Origin: Saprospiraceae bacterium
GTDB taxonomy: Bacteria; Bacteroidota; Bacteroidia; Chitinophagales; Saprospiraceae
Length of the DNA stretch: 64,000 bases
Assembly: GCA_022842725.1 (NCBI GenBank)
Contig: JALHOZ010000001.1
Coordinates: forward strand, 295,968 to 359,967
Direction of reading: 5' to 3'
In this document: one piece after another, positions 50,221 through 60,269 of the stretch
Numbering within the stretch: the first letter of the stretch is position 1
Layout of the letters: each line of letters begins with the position of its first letter
Notes under the pieces: generated by a model
Databases searched by the model: none
The model's input: the letters and a program-made list of their open reading frames with translations, nothing else
What the model was told of the DNA's origin: nothing
Position numbers and translations under genes: made by a program

Positions 50221-51627
50221 ATGAAAATTGTAAGTTTGCTAATATTAAACATTGCTCTTCTGACCGGAAGTAACATGTTTGGTCAATGCAAAAGTTGGGT
50301 TGATTCCGACAGACAATCTGATGCTGAAAACGCACATTCCATTTACAGGCAGGCTTTAAAAATGAAGACGATGGATATCGCCTTCGAAAATTGGCAAATT
50401 GCTTATGACCTTGCCCCTGCTGCAGATGGTAAAAGAGATGTTCACTACATCGATGGTGTCGAATTTTACAAACAAAAATGGACACAGTCCCAAAACCCGG
50501 AAGAAAAAAAGGCTTTTGCGGACAAAATGATTTCATTTTATGATGGCGCTATCAATTGTTACATTTCAGGAGGAATTACCGTCAAAGAAGGAACTGAGGA
50601 AGCTTTAAATAAAAAGCTTGGCTTTTTATACGGAAGGAAAGCATATGACATGTTTTATTATGTTAATGCTCCTTATGTTCAAACCATCGAAGCGCTGGAT
50701 CTTTGTATTAAATATTCCGGAGATCATGCTGAATATATCATCATGGATATTTATCCTAAGATTATGGTGTATCAGTTTAAAAACGCTTTGATGACCAAAG
50801 AAAAAGTCAATAGTGTGTACAAAAGCCTCAAACAAATAGCTGAATACAATATTGCCAACAACGAACAATATTCTGAAGGATATCAACAGGCTCAGGCAAA
50901 TATGAATTATACCCTGACTGAAATTGAAAAAGAGGCATTTGATTGTGAATATTTTAAAGATAAATATTTGCCGGAATACGAAGACAACAAAGAAGATCCG
51001 CAGGTTATTAAATATGTTTTATTTATATTAAAAACCCAGGGATGTGGTGAGGATTCTATGGTTAAAGTGATTGATCAGGAATGGAAAAAATACGCTTCTG
51101 CTGAAAACGAAAGGATTCAGGCAGAACATGATGCCAATAACCCCGGGTCAATGGCTAAAAAGTTGTACGACGATGGTAAATTTTCAGAATCCATCAGCAA
51201 ATATCGTCAGGCTATAAGTGAAACGGATGATGCAAAACAAAAAGCAACCTATCTTTTTGCTATTGCTTCTATCCAATTCCGAAAGTTGAATCAATACAGT
51301 GAGGCGAGAAAAACCGCTTATGATGCAGCCAAAATGAGACCTAACTGGGGCAGACCGTATTTATTGATTGGTGATATGTACGGAAAAACGGCAAGATCCT
51401 GCGGAGATGCATGGAATCAGCGCCTTGCCATTCTTGCAGCCATTGATAAGTACGCTTATGCCAGATCTATTGATGACGGTGTGGCCGGAGAAGCATCAAG
51501 CAGAATAGGTGCTTATTCAAGATCACTACCGGATGCAGCTGAAGGACACATGAGAGGTGTCAAAGAAGGTCAGACACAAACTGTAGGGTGCTGGATCGGA
51601 GAATCAGTAAGGTTAAGATTTAACTAA
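50221..51627 (+). CDS. TPR-like exported protein
   Basis: Signal peptide; FSESISKYRQAISETDDAKQKATYLFAIASIQFRKLNQYSEARKTAYDAAKMRPNWGRPYLLIGDMY. Confidence 0.78.
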   Translation: MKIVSLLILNIALLTGSNMFGQCKSWVDSDRQSDAENAHSIYRQALKMKTMDIAFENWQIAYDLAPAADGKRDVHYIDGVEFYKQKWTQSQNPEEKKAFADKMISFYDGAINCYISGGITVKEGTEEALNKKLGFLYGRKAYDMFYYVNAPYVQTIEALDLCIKYSGDHAEYIIMDIYPKIMVYQFKNALMTKEKVNSVYKSLKQIAEYNIANNEQYSEGYQQAQANMNYTLTEIEKEAFDCEYFKDKYLPEYEDNKEDPQVIKYVLFILKTQGCGEDSMVKVIDQEWKKYASAENERIQAEHDANNPGSMAKKLYDDGKFSESISKYRQAISETDDAKQKATYLFAIASIQFRKLNQYSEARKTAYDAAKMRPNWGRPYLLIGDMYGKTARSCGDAWNQRLAILAAIDKYAYARSIDDGVAGEASSRIGAYSRSLPDAAEGHMRGVKEGQTQTVGCWIGESVRLRFN

Positions 51628-51661
51628 TTGGCTTTAAGTCAGGCTAATTATAAAAGGTATA

Positions 51662-51697
51662 AATGGCAGAAAATTTATTTTCTGCCATTCTTTTTTA
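51662..51697 (+). terminator. Terminator after the TPR-like gene
   Basis: AATGGCAGAAAATTTATTTTCTGCCATTCTTTTTT hairpin with T-tract. Confidence 0.85.
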
Positions 51698-51844
51698 TTG
51701 AATAGATTAAAATTTCTCAAAATGGAAAATAAACTTTACCTTTATATTCAGTACAAAATTTCCGGTTTTTACTTCATTATATGGTTTGATTATGTTGCAT
51801 TAAACCTTTTGTAACTTAATCTTGTCTATTTTAAAAATATTCAT

Positions 51845-52378
51845 ATGGAACACGTTTCCGTCTGGCAACGTTGTAAAAGAGGTGATAAAAATGCATTCAG
51901 GGAATTATACCTTGAAAACATAGATTCTCTTATGGCTTATGGCCGTAAGATTTGTTCTGATGCCGATATTCTTCAGGATGCGGTGCATGATTTGTTTGTC
52001 TATATCTGGGAAAAAAGAGAAACGTTGAGTGACACTGATTCTGCGATTAAATATCTGTGTGTTTCATTAAGAAGAAGGCTGATCAAAGATATGGAAAAGG
52101 ACCATCAGGTATCTCAGTCTGATGTGTTGGAAAATCATATAAACTATGCAGAAACTTCACCTGAAACCCAATGGATGGAAAAAGAAGAACAGACTAAGTC
52201 GCAGCAACTGCTTCAGGAAGCCATGCTGAAATTGCCAAAAAGACAACAGGAAGCATTGCACTTAAAATATTATGAAAATTTACCTTACGAAGATATATGT
52301 ACTATTATGGAAATCAATTACCAATCGGTGAGAAACCTGATTTCCAGAGCCGTTTCTGATTTGAGAAATTATCTTTGA
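51845..52378 (+). CDS. RNA polymerase ECF-type sigma-70 factor
   Basis: WQRCKRGDKNAFRELYLENIDSLMAYGRKI region 2, LPKRQQEALHLKYYENLPYEDICTIMEINYQSVRNLISRAVSDLR region 4; no adjacent FecR-type anti-sigma gene. Confidence 0.92.
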   Translation: MEHVSVWQRCKRGDKNAFRELYLENIDSLMAYGRKICSDADILQDAVHDLFVYIWEKRETLSDTDSAIKYLCVSLRRRLIKDMEKDHQVSQSDVLENHINYAETSPETQWMEKEEQTKSQQLLQEAMLKLPKRQQEALHLKYYENLPYEDICTIMEINYQSVRNLISRAVSDLRNYL

Positions 52379-52603
52379 ACTGATATCAAGGTCGAAAAAT
52401 CAGACATTTTGACCATGTCAGACGTGGTTCTCTGAAATAAAAGACTTGTTTTATTTCATAAATATGTCATTATGGCACTTCGTTTCAGTTGGTATAATTT
52501 TAGGGTATCATATAATCTTCTTATTTTTGCAACTTATTTTCAATATTGACAAAATCATTCTAATTTATCCTGACGGTTTTTTGCCGGTTTAAAATCAAAG
52601 ACA

Positions 52604-55600
52604 ATGTTTAATTTTATAAAAAATATATTTTCATCCAAACATGAAAGAGATGTGAAAGCGTATTCTTCTGTTGTGGATGCCGTAAACAGGAATTTTGCAG
52701 ATTATGCTTCTTTGGATAACGACCAATTGCGTAACAAAACAATTGAGTTCAGACACAGAATCAAAGAATATCTGGCTCCGATCACCGCAGATATCCAAAA
52801 TATGGAAAAAAATGCTGCTGAAATGGCCAATTTTCATGAAAAAGAAAACCTGTACAATGAAATTGATAAACTCAGAAAAGATAAAAACAAAAGTCTCGAA
52901 GCCATTTTAATGGAAATTCTTCCTGAAGCTTTTGCCGTTGTCAAAGAAACAGCCAGAAGATTCAAAGAAAATGCCACATTGACCGTCAAAGCAACCGAAC
53001 ATGACAGGAATATTGCTGCCTCCAAAGATTATGTAATGATCGATGGGGATAAAGCCATATGGAAAAATGAATGGACTGCGGCAGGTGGTCAGGTCAAATG
53101 GGATATGCTTCATTATGATGTGCAACTCATTGGGGGTATGGTCCTTCACGAAGGAAAAATTGCTGAGATGGCCACGGGAGAAGGTAAAACTCTCGTAGCG
53201 ACACTACCGGCCTATCTCAACGGACTTTCAGGCGAAGGTGTCCACGTTATTACTGTCAATGATTATCTCGCCCGAAGGGACTCTGAATGGGTAGGGCCTG
53301 TTTTTCAGTTCCTTTTGCTTACCATTGATTGTATTGACAAATATAAACCACATTCTCCGGAGAGGATCAATGCTTATAATTGTGACATAACCTATGGTAC
53401 AAATAACGAATTTGGTTTTGACTACCTGAGGGACAATATGGTCAGGGACAAAGACGAACTGGTTCAGAAAAGACACCATTTTGCGATGGTGGATGAGGTT
53501 GACTCTGTATTGATTGACGATGCCAGAACGCCTTTGATTATTTCCGGTCCGGTACCTGAAGGGCTTGAAGAACAGGAATACCTCGAACTGAATCCGAAAA
53601 TTGAAAAACTTTTTAATGTTCAGAGGCAACTTGCCACAGAATTATTAGCGGAAGCCAGAAAAAAAATCAAAGAAGGAAAAACCGGATATAATGAAGGCGA
53701 CGGAGGACTTGATTTGTTCCGTGTGTACAGAGCACTTCCAAAATACAGACCTTTGATTAAGTTTTTAAGTGAAGATGGTGTAAAAGTGGTTTTACAAAAG
53801 TCTGAAAATTTTTATATGCAGGAGCAAAGTAAAAATATGCACCTTGCTGATACACCTCTTTATTTTACGATTGATGAAAAAAACCGTAACGTCGAATTGA
53901 CGGAAAAAGGTATTGAATATCTTTCCAGAGGAGAAAACGACCCTAACTTTTTTGTTTTGCCGGATATTGCCCGGGAAATGCAGGAACTTGGAGACAGAGA
54001 AAAAGCCGCAGGTGTGAAATACCATGAGGAAAGAGATCATTTGTTACAGAATTTTTCGCTCAAATCCAGAAGATTACATTCAACCAGTCAATTACTGAAG
54101 GCTTATACATTGTTTGATAAAGATCAGGAATATGTGGTCATGGATGGACAGGTGAAGATTGTTGACGAACAAACCGGTCGTATGATGGAAGGTCGTCGTT
54201 ATTCTGATGGTCTTCATCAGGCACTTGAAGCTAAAGAAAGAGTGAAAGTCGGGGATATTACCCAAACCTATGCAACCATTACGTTACAGAATTATTTCAG
54301 GATGTACCACAAACTTTGTGGTATGACCGGTACAGCAGAAACAGAAGCAGGTGAATTGTGGGAAATCTATAAATTGGAAGTTTCTGTGATACCAACCAAC
54401 AGACCGATTCAACGTATAGATAGAGATGACCTTGTCTATAAAACAGCCAGGGAAAAATTTAATGCTGCCATCGAAGAAATCGTGCAGTTGACCTCTCAGG
54501 GAAGACCGGTCCTTGTGGGAACTACTTCTGTGGAAATCTCAGAACTTTTGAGCAGAATGCTCAATCTGCGAGGCATCAAACATAATGTGTTGAATGCAAA
54601 ACAGCATCAAAGAGAAGCAGAAATCGTAGCGGAAGCCGGAAGACCGGGCAATGTAACCATTGCGACCAACATGGCGGGTAGGGGAACGGATATCAAAATC
54701 AATGATGAAGTCAAAAAAGCGGGTGGATTGGCTATTATTGCCACTGAACGACACGATTCCAGAAGGGTCGACCGACAGTTGCGGGGTCGGGCAGGACGTC
54801 AGGGTGATCCGGGTACCAGCCAGTTTTACGTTTCATTAGAAGACAACCTCATGCGTTTGTTCCAATCTGACAGAATTGCTTCGTTGATGGATAAAATGGG
54901 ACATAAAGATGGTGAGGTCATTCAACATTCTATGGTAACCAAGTCGATTGAGAGGGCACAGAAAAAAGTTGAAGAAAATAATTTTGGGGTAAGAAAACGT
55001 TTGTTGGAATACGACGACGTTATGAATATCCAACGGGAAGCCATTTACAAAAAACGTAATAATGCGTTACAAGGAGAAAGGCTGAAAGTGGATCTGAATT
55101 CCATGTTTATCGGATTGGTGGAAAATATCGTCCTTACACATAAAGGCACCAACCAATACGACGACTTTATCCGGGATTGTTTCACCAGTCTCGGAATAGA
55201 TCCGGGAATAGATAAAGATAGTTTTAAATCGACCGACGTTGATACGCTGATTGATAATCTGTATGACATGGTGATGAATGAATACAAGTACAAAAGTGAC
55301 CACGTCACCAATGTTTTGTTGCCATTGATTAAAAATGTATATCAAAACGAAGGCCACAGATACAAAAGGATTTCTATTCCATTTACTGATGGAAGGACAC
55401 AACCTCTTCCGATTGCAGCAGATTTGAAAGAAGCCGTAGAATCCAATGGTGCTTCAATTATGACAGATATTGAAAAAACCATTACCCTTGCGTTGATTGA
55501 CGACAACTGGAAGGAGCACCTTCGAAATATGGACGAATTGAAAGATTCAGTGCAGGCAGCTTCTTTCGAACAAAAAGATCCGTTAGTCATTTACAAAATG

Positions 55601-55900
55601 GAAGCGTATAATCTTTTTGAAGAACTGGTTAATAAAATCAACCGGGATGTTTGCGGATACCTTCTTTTGGGTGATCTTGTGATGCAACAGGAAGTAAGAG
55701 AAGCCAAAGTGCAGAAAACCGACCTCAGCAAAGTGCGCACCAGCCGTGAGGAAGATGCAATGCGACAGGCGGCAGAAGGCGTAAGCCGGAAACCGGTTGA
55801 AAAGCCGGAAACTTTCATCCGACAAGAAGCAAAAATCGGTAGAAATGATCTTTGTCCATGCGGCAGTGGTAAAAAGTTTAAACAATGTCATGGGAAGTAA
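52604..55900 (+). CDS. secA: Preprotein translocase ATPase SecA
   Basis: MATGEGKTLVATLPAYLNGL, MVDEVDSVLIDDARTPLIISG, ATNMAGRGTDIKI, C-terminal zinc motif CPCGSGKKFKQCHGK; 1098 aa. Confidence 0.98.
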   Translation: MFNFIKNIFSSKHERDVKAYSSVVDAVNRNFADYASLDNDQLRNKTIEFRHRIKEYLAPITADIQNMEKNAAEMANFHEKENLYNEIDKLRKDKNKSLEAILMEILPEAFAVVKETARRFKENATLTVKATEHDRNIAASKDYVMIDGDKAIWKNEWTAAGGQVKWDMLHYDVQLIGGMVLHEGKIAEMATGEGKTLVATLPAYLNGLSGEGVHVITVNDYLARRDSEWVGPVFQFLLLTIDCIDKYKPHSPERINAYNCDITYGTNNEFGFDYLRDNMVRDKDELVQKRHHFAMVDEVDSVLIDDARTPLIISGPVPEGLEEQEYLELNPKIEKLFNVQRQLATELLAEARKKIKEGKTGYNEGDGGLDLFRVYRALPKYRPLIKFLSEDGVKVVLQKSENFYMQEQSKNMHLADTPLYFTIDEKNRNVELTEKGIEYLSRGENDPNFFVLPDIAREMQELGDREKAAGVKYHEERDHLLQNFSLKSRRLHSTSQLLKAYTLFDKDQEYVVMDGQVKIVDEQTGRMMEGRRYSDGLHQALEAKERVKVGDITQTYATITLQNYFRMYHKLCGMTGTAETEAGELWEIYKLEVSVIPTNRPIQRIDRDDLVYKTAREKFNAAIEEIVQLTSQGRPVLVGTTSVEISELLSRMLNLRGIKHNVLNAKQHQREAEIVAEAGRPGNVTIATNMAGRGTDIKINDEVKKAGGLAIIATERHDSRRVDRQLRGRAGRQGDPGTSQFYVSLEDNLMRLFQSDRIASLMDKMGHKDGEVIQHSMVTKSIERAQKKVEENNFGVRKRLLEYDDVMNIQREAIYKKRNNALQGERLKVDLNSMFIGLVENIVLTHKGTNQYDDFIRDCFTSLGIDPGIDKDSFKSTDVDTLIDNLYDMVMNEYKYKSDHVTNVLLPLIKNVYQNEGHRYKRISIPFTDGRTQPLPIAADLKEAVESNGASIMTDIEKTITLALIDDNWKEHLRNMDELKDSVQAASFEQKDPLVIYKMEAYNLFEELVNKINRDVCGYLLLGDLVMQQEVREAKVQKTDLSKVRTSREEDAMRQAAEGVSRKPVEKPETFIRQEAKIGRNDLCPCGSGKKFKQCHGK

Positions 55901-56309
55901 AAAAAGATAAATATAAAATCACAATTTTACAGATAAAAAAAGTAGGCGGAACAAAGGAAGTTTTCATATTTTCTTTGATATGAATAATTTCTAAAAAATG
56001 AGATACTGAAGTAATCATCTGATATTTATGTCATTTCCTTTTAAATACCTGGCTAATAATCCTGGAATTAAAATAAGAGTAGCTCAAGGTGATTGTTTAA
56101 GGAATAAAAAAAAGTAAGAAGATACATGTGAGGAAAGTTTTTCTTTAATTTATCATCCTGTTAAATCAGAAATTGGTCAGGGAGTTAAAATAAAAATATA
56201 TGGTTTACAGATATTCATAAAATTTTTAATAGCTTGAAATTAATTTTTACGATGATATGATCCTAAATCAAAAAAAAAATAATACTATTGTGTTTAAAAT
56301 TTGATATTG

Positions 56310-57107
56310 ATGAATTCACTTACCCGTATTTTTCATTTATGTTTGTTCATTATGTTATTGTTCAGTTCTGAAAGATTGATTGGACAAGGGTTGGCAGAAA
56401 AATATTTTAATGTTTCTTTTCAATATAGCAAACAAAATATAAAAACAAAAGCCGGACCTTACAATGTCGCTTATACAAATAGTTTAGGAAGTTTTTCCTC
56501 ATTGTATGAGATTTCGCCAGAGTATAGTAGTAATTTATATCAGTTTGGGGTTGGATTCGGCAAATTTAAAGGTTTCAACCATAAAATTTGTTTTGATTTG
56601 CTCAGAGGTAAGATAGAAAAAGGGCAATTCGGATATTTTTTGGGATATAATATTGCATTTGAAGGAAATAAAAATGATTTTTTAATCAATCCTTCAATGG
56701 GTCTGTTAGCAGGAAATACAAATATTATCTTAGAAGAAATTCGGAACAAGGATGGTATTATTAACCTGTACGGCGAAAATTATCCTGCCAATTATGTTTC
56801 CATAATGCAAAAATTTAGTAGTTGGATAGTCAGACCTTCATGTTCATTTACATATTTAATTAAACAATATGTTGGTTTAAATGTAGAGGTCGGATATGAT
56901 TTTGCTATTGAAGGTGAAAATGGAAATTATAAAGTTGATTTTGTCGAATTTAAGGATTCTCCAAAAGAGATAGAACATGCCATTACAGATGAAAATTATT
57001 CAGTGATCGGTCCTGCCGGGAAACTTTCCAAATCCAGGATATACGGATTAACCGGTTTTTACTGGTCAATAGGTTTAAGTATTTATAAGAGTTATGACTA
57101 CGACTAA
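56310..57107 (+). CDS. Hypothetical exported protein, probable outer-membrane barrel
   Basis: Start moved to the ATG at 56310; signal peptide; Gly/aromatic beta-rich pattern. Confidence 0.6.
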   Translation: MNSLTRIFHLCLFIMLLFSSERLIGQGLAEKYFNVSFQYSKQNIKTKAGPYNVAYTNSLGSFSSLYEISPEYSSNLYQFGVGFGKFKGFNHKICFDLLRGKIEKGQFGYFLGYNIAFEGNKNDFLINPSMGLLAGNTNIILEEIRNKDGIINLYGENYPANYVSIMQKFSSWIVRPSCSFTYLIKQYVGLNVEVGYDFAIEGENGNYKVDFVEFKDSPKEIEHAITDENYSVIGPAGKLSKSRIYGLTGFYWSIGLSIYKSYDYD

Positions 57108-57223
57108 CACTTTATGTGGTTGGAAAGGATGAAATATATTATTACTTGTTTTTTATGAATAGCTAAAAGGAATGTATTTTCCTGATTAAAATATTTTCCA
57201 TTATAAATTTAATTTCAAGGTTG

Positions 57224-58750
57224 TTAGTTTTTAGGTATAAAAATGGCTCCTGTTTTTCCGTTTTGTTCCACAACCCATTTATCCTGATAAAGTTGAGCAT
57301 GTTTTGAAAAAATTGGGTTAATAATTATTTTACCATTTTGATCAATGATACCATATTTTCCTTTGTTTTTAAGAATAAACAAAGGTATGTTGTTTTTATC
57401 TCTCGGGTTTAATCTGTTGCCTACGTCTTCATAACTTACGGGTTTTTCTGAAGTCAGAAAATCCTTTATAAAGTATACTTTAGCATTTTCATTTAATTTA
57501 TTCACTCTGACGGTGTTGCTTTCTTTATTAAAAGTTAGTGAATGTCCATTGGCAAATTCTTTTAAAACTTTACCTTCTGTGTTATACCAAGTTACTTTAT
57601 TTAATGTATCCGTTATAACATATCCATCATCAATTATCATTAAAGAATTATAAAATCCTGCAAATAATACTTTTCCGGTTTTATTGAGAATTTCATGATG
57701 TTTACTTTTTTTATCTCCGAAACGGCCAATAAATAATCCATCGCGAAAGGTCAGGTGATCATATTTTGGTTCAACAATTACTTTTTTATCTGAAAAATTA
57801 AATAATCCTCTCTTTTCATCTTTGTCTTTGAAGGCAAGAACATCGCCACTTTTTTCATTTGTTATTGTATTAAAATCAAAAGTAAATGATTGTTTATTTT
57901 CAACATCATATATGATTGTTTCTTTACTTAAGGGAATAATTACCAATGAAGAATTGTTGATTCTGTGCGGATATACATTAAATGTATCGGCCAGCAGAGG
58001 TTTTAATTGGAGATCAGTAAGAAGATATTTTTTATTGTATTCAAATATCATAATATCCAAACTGTCATCCAACCATATGTTATTGCTTGGTGCAATATTA
58101 ATAGGTTGAAAATCCTTATTGTACAAGAATGCTTTGTCTTTTGTTCTGTTCGTATAGAATCCTTTTTTATGATGGACCAAATTGTTTGGTGATTCATCCA
58201 AAGATTTATAGAAGTTTCCATTTAAGTCGAAAATTCTGGTTTTTTGTGATCCATTTCCTTCAGCAACATAAAATTTGTTGTCAAAGAGTCTGGGGTTTAC
58301 GGCATCAGTTAGTCTTAATACAGTATCCTGAGCCTTGTTGATATAAGCAGTATAACCTTTGGCTTTAATACCAAATAGTTTTCCCGACTGTAAAGTATAA
58401 TCTTTGTTCTTTTCAGTATTCATTTTAAACCAATGAGCGTGTGCCTTTTCTCCGATTTCTTTTGAAACTGAATATCCTTCGAGATCGAAGTATAACATTT
58501 GTTTTCCGTCATGTACTGAGATAACGTTACTTTCGGCATACAAATTCAGACTTTCATATTGTATCGGGATTATGACCTCATTGGTTATCGATTTAACTCC
58601 TTTAAGCCTTCCTTTTTCAACATATATAAGGTTTTTAGTTGAATTTTCTATATTAATATTATCAATATCTGTATAAATTGGTTCTAAAAACCATGTGGGT
58701 GATTGACATTGTATATCATGTAAAAAAGTGGTTGAAAAGAAAATCATCAT
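57224..58750 (-). CDS. WG-repeat containing exported protein
   Basis: GRLKGVKSITNEVIIPIQYESLNLY, RGLFNFSDKKVIVEPKYDHL, KGKYGIIDQNGKIIINPIFSK. Start moved to the internal MMIFFSTTFLHDIQCQ (signal-like); the ORF itself extends to 58825. Confidence 0.8.
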   Translation of the reverse strand: MMIFFSTTFLHDIQCQSPTWFLEPIYTDIDNINIENSTKNLIYVEKGRLKGVKSITNEVIIPIQYESLNLYAESNVISVHDGKQMLYFDLEGYSVSKEIGEKAHAHWFKMNTEKNKDYTLQSGKLFGIKAKGYTAYINKAQDTVLRLTDAVNPRLFDNKFYVAEGNGSQKTRIFDLNGNFYKSLDESPNNLVHHKKGFYTNRTKDKAFLYNKDFQPINIAPSNNIWLDDSLDIMIFEYNKKYLLTDLQLKPLLADTFNVYPHRINNSSLVIIPLSKETIIYDVENKQSFTFDFNTITNEKSGDVLAFKDKDEKRGLFNFSDKKVIVEPKYDHLTFRDGLFIGRFGDKKSKHHEILNKTGKVLFAGFYNSLMIIDDGYVITDTLNKVTWYNTEGKVLKEFANGHSLTFNKESNTVRVNKLNENAKVYFIKDFLTSEKPVSYEDVGNRLNPRDKNNIPLFILKNKGKYGIIDQNGKIIINPIFSKHAQLYQDKWVVEQNGKTGAIFIPKN

Positions 58751-58761
58751 AAAATAGCAAA

Positions 58762-58788
58762 TTGTTTGAATCAAATTAACTATTTTTG
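58762..58788 (+). promoter_or_regulatory. Candidate promoter for the 58861-63779 gene cluster: TTG-N16-TATTTTTG
   Basis: TATTTTTG at 58781-58788 (TAnnTTTG) with TTG at 58762-58764, 73 bp before the first start codon. Confidence 0.45.
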
Positions 58789-58860
58789 TCACACTTTTAA
58801 AAGATTTATAATTTTTATAAGTCATTGTGATGCTGATTTTAATAATGGAACAAATATAAT

Positions 58861-59316
58861 ATGAAAAATGTAATCATCGTATTATTTCTGATTTTTTCAG
58901 GCTTGATGTATTCATGTAGTACAAAAAAGTTGTCAGGAGAAACAATAAGTGCAAAAGAAAAGCCTCAGGGTTTGATTGAAGTTACTTCCAAAGGTTATGG
59001 ATCTTTAAAATCTGAATCTGTAAACAATGCAGTTCATAATGCCTTTACAAATATACTGGTTTACGGTATACCGCAGTCTAACCAAAAAAGACCTTTATTA
59101 GGTAATCAGGCAGTTCAGGTATTTGAAAGAAATAAAAAATACTTTGATAAGTTTTTTAAAAATGACCTGTCATCTTTCATATTAAATCAAAAGGTTCTGT
59201 CATTCAATCCAACTAATATAACAGAAGCATCTTCGGAAGTTTGGATGGAAATCAATCTGGACGCACTCAGAAGAAAGTTAGAAAATGATAAAATTATTTC
59301 AACTTTCGGGTTATAA
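58861..59316 (+). CDS. LPP20/FlgP-like small lipoprotein
   Basis: Lipobox GLMYSC; IEVTSKGYGSLKSESVNNAVHNAFTNILVYGIPQS resembles the GYG...A..NA pattern of LPP20/FlgT N-terminal domains. Confidence 0.55.
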   Translation: MKNVIIVLFLIFSGLMYSCSTKKLSGETISAKEKPQGLIEVTSKGYGSLKSESVNNAVHNAFTNILVYGIPQSNQKRPLLGNQAVQVFERNKKYFDKFFKNDLSSFILNQKVLSFNPTNITEASSEVWMEINLDALRRKLENDKIISTFGL

Positions 59317-59332
59317 ATATAAATATAAATTC

Positions 59333-60208
59333 ATGAGACATATTATTTTATTTATTTGTACAGGCCTACCTTTATATTTTTTTGGTGGATTAATATTAAA
59401 AGCTCAAAACAGTGTGATTCAGCCTAAAATTATGGTGATACCATACTCAAAATCCAATCAGAATATGATGCAGACTTTTGAGAGTAATGATTTAGTAAGA
59501 TTGGCAATTTCAAAAGTTAAAAGTGGTTTTGAATCCCGAAATTTTCCTACGGTTGATTTTGTATCCAATATGAAGATGTTGTCAAATGATCAGGCTATGG
59601 AGATAGAAAATCAAACTTCTATAAAACAACAATTGATTGAAATGTCGGGAGCTGATATTTATGTTGAAGTTGAAACTACCGTAAACAGAAGTAGTGGAGG
59701 CAATAGTGTTACTGTCATTTTGTCTGCCTATGATGCGTACACCAGTATGACGATGTCAAATGAAACCGGAGTTTCGGATAGGTTTTATACAGAATCTTTT
59801 GAAAAGCTTGTAATGAAAAAGGTAGATGAAATGATGGATAATTTTCTAAATACAATGAATAGTCGTTTTGAAGATATAAGACTGAACGGTAAGTCATTGT
59901 TTTTGAATGTTGGAATAAGAGAAGGTTCGGAAAAAGATATGGATTTTGAAACTAAAGACGGACAGTCATTAAGTGAAATAATAGAAAGTTGGGTAGAGGC
60001 TAATTCATTTAACGGCAGTTATCATATTCAGGGAGTAACAAAAAGTAAAATCATATTTAATGAAATAAGAATTCCTGTTAAGGATGCTAATGGGAATAAT
60101 TATAAATCAAGTCAGTTTGTCGCTGCATTACGTAAATATCTTTCCGGTCAGGATATAGAAACCGAACGTGATATTCAGGGTAACAGAATTTTTATTTCAA
60201 TTTTATAA
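59333..60208 (+). CDS. DUF6175-like exported protein
   Basis: QPKIMVIPYSKSNQ...NDLVRLAISKVKSGFESRNFPTVDF...ALRKYLSGQ; start moved to the ATG at 59333 after the preceding stop. Confidence 0.6.
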   Translation: MRHIILFICTGLPLYFFGGLILKAQNSVIQPKIMVIPYSKSNQNMMQTFESNDLVRLAISKVKSGFESRNFPTVDFVSNMKMLSNDQAMEIENQTSIKQQLIEMSGADIYVEVETTVNRSSGGNSVTVILSAYDAYTSMTMSNETGVSDRFYTESFEKLVMKKVDEMMDNFLNTMNSRFEDIRLNGKSLFLNVGIREGSEKDMDFETKDGQSLSEIIESWVEANSFNGSYHIQGVTKSKIIFNEIRIPVKDANGNNYKSSQFVAALRKYLSGQDIETERDIQGNRIFISIL

Positions 60209-60269
60209 ATTTGTGGAATAAGAATTTACCTTTTCTTTTAAGTATATTGCTTATCTAATAAAATGTATT

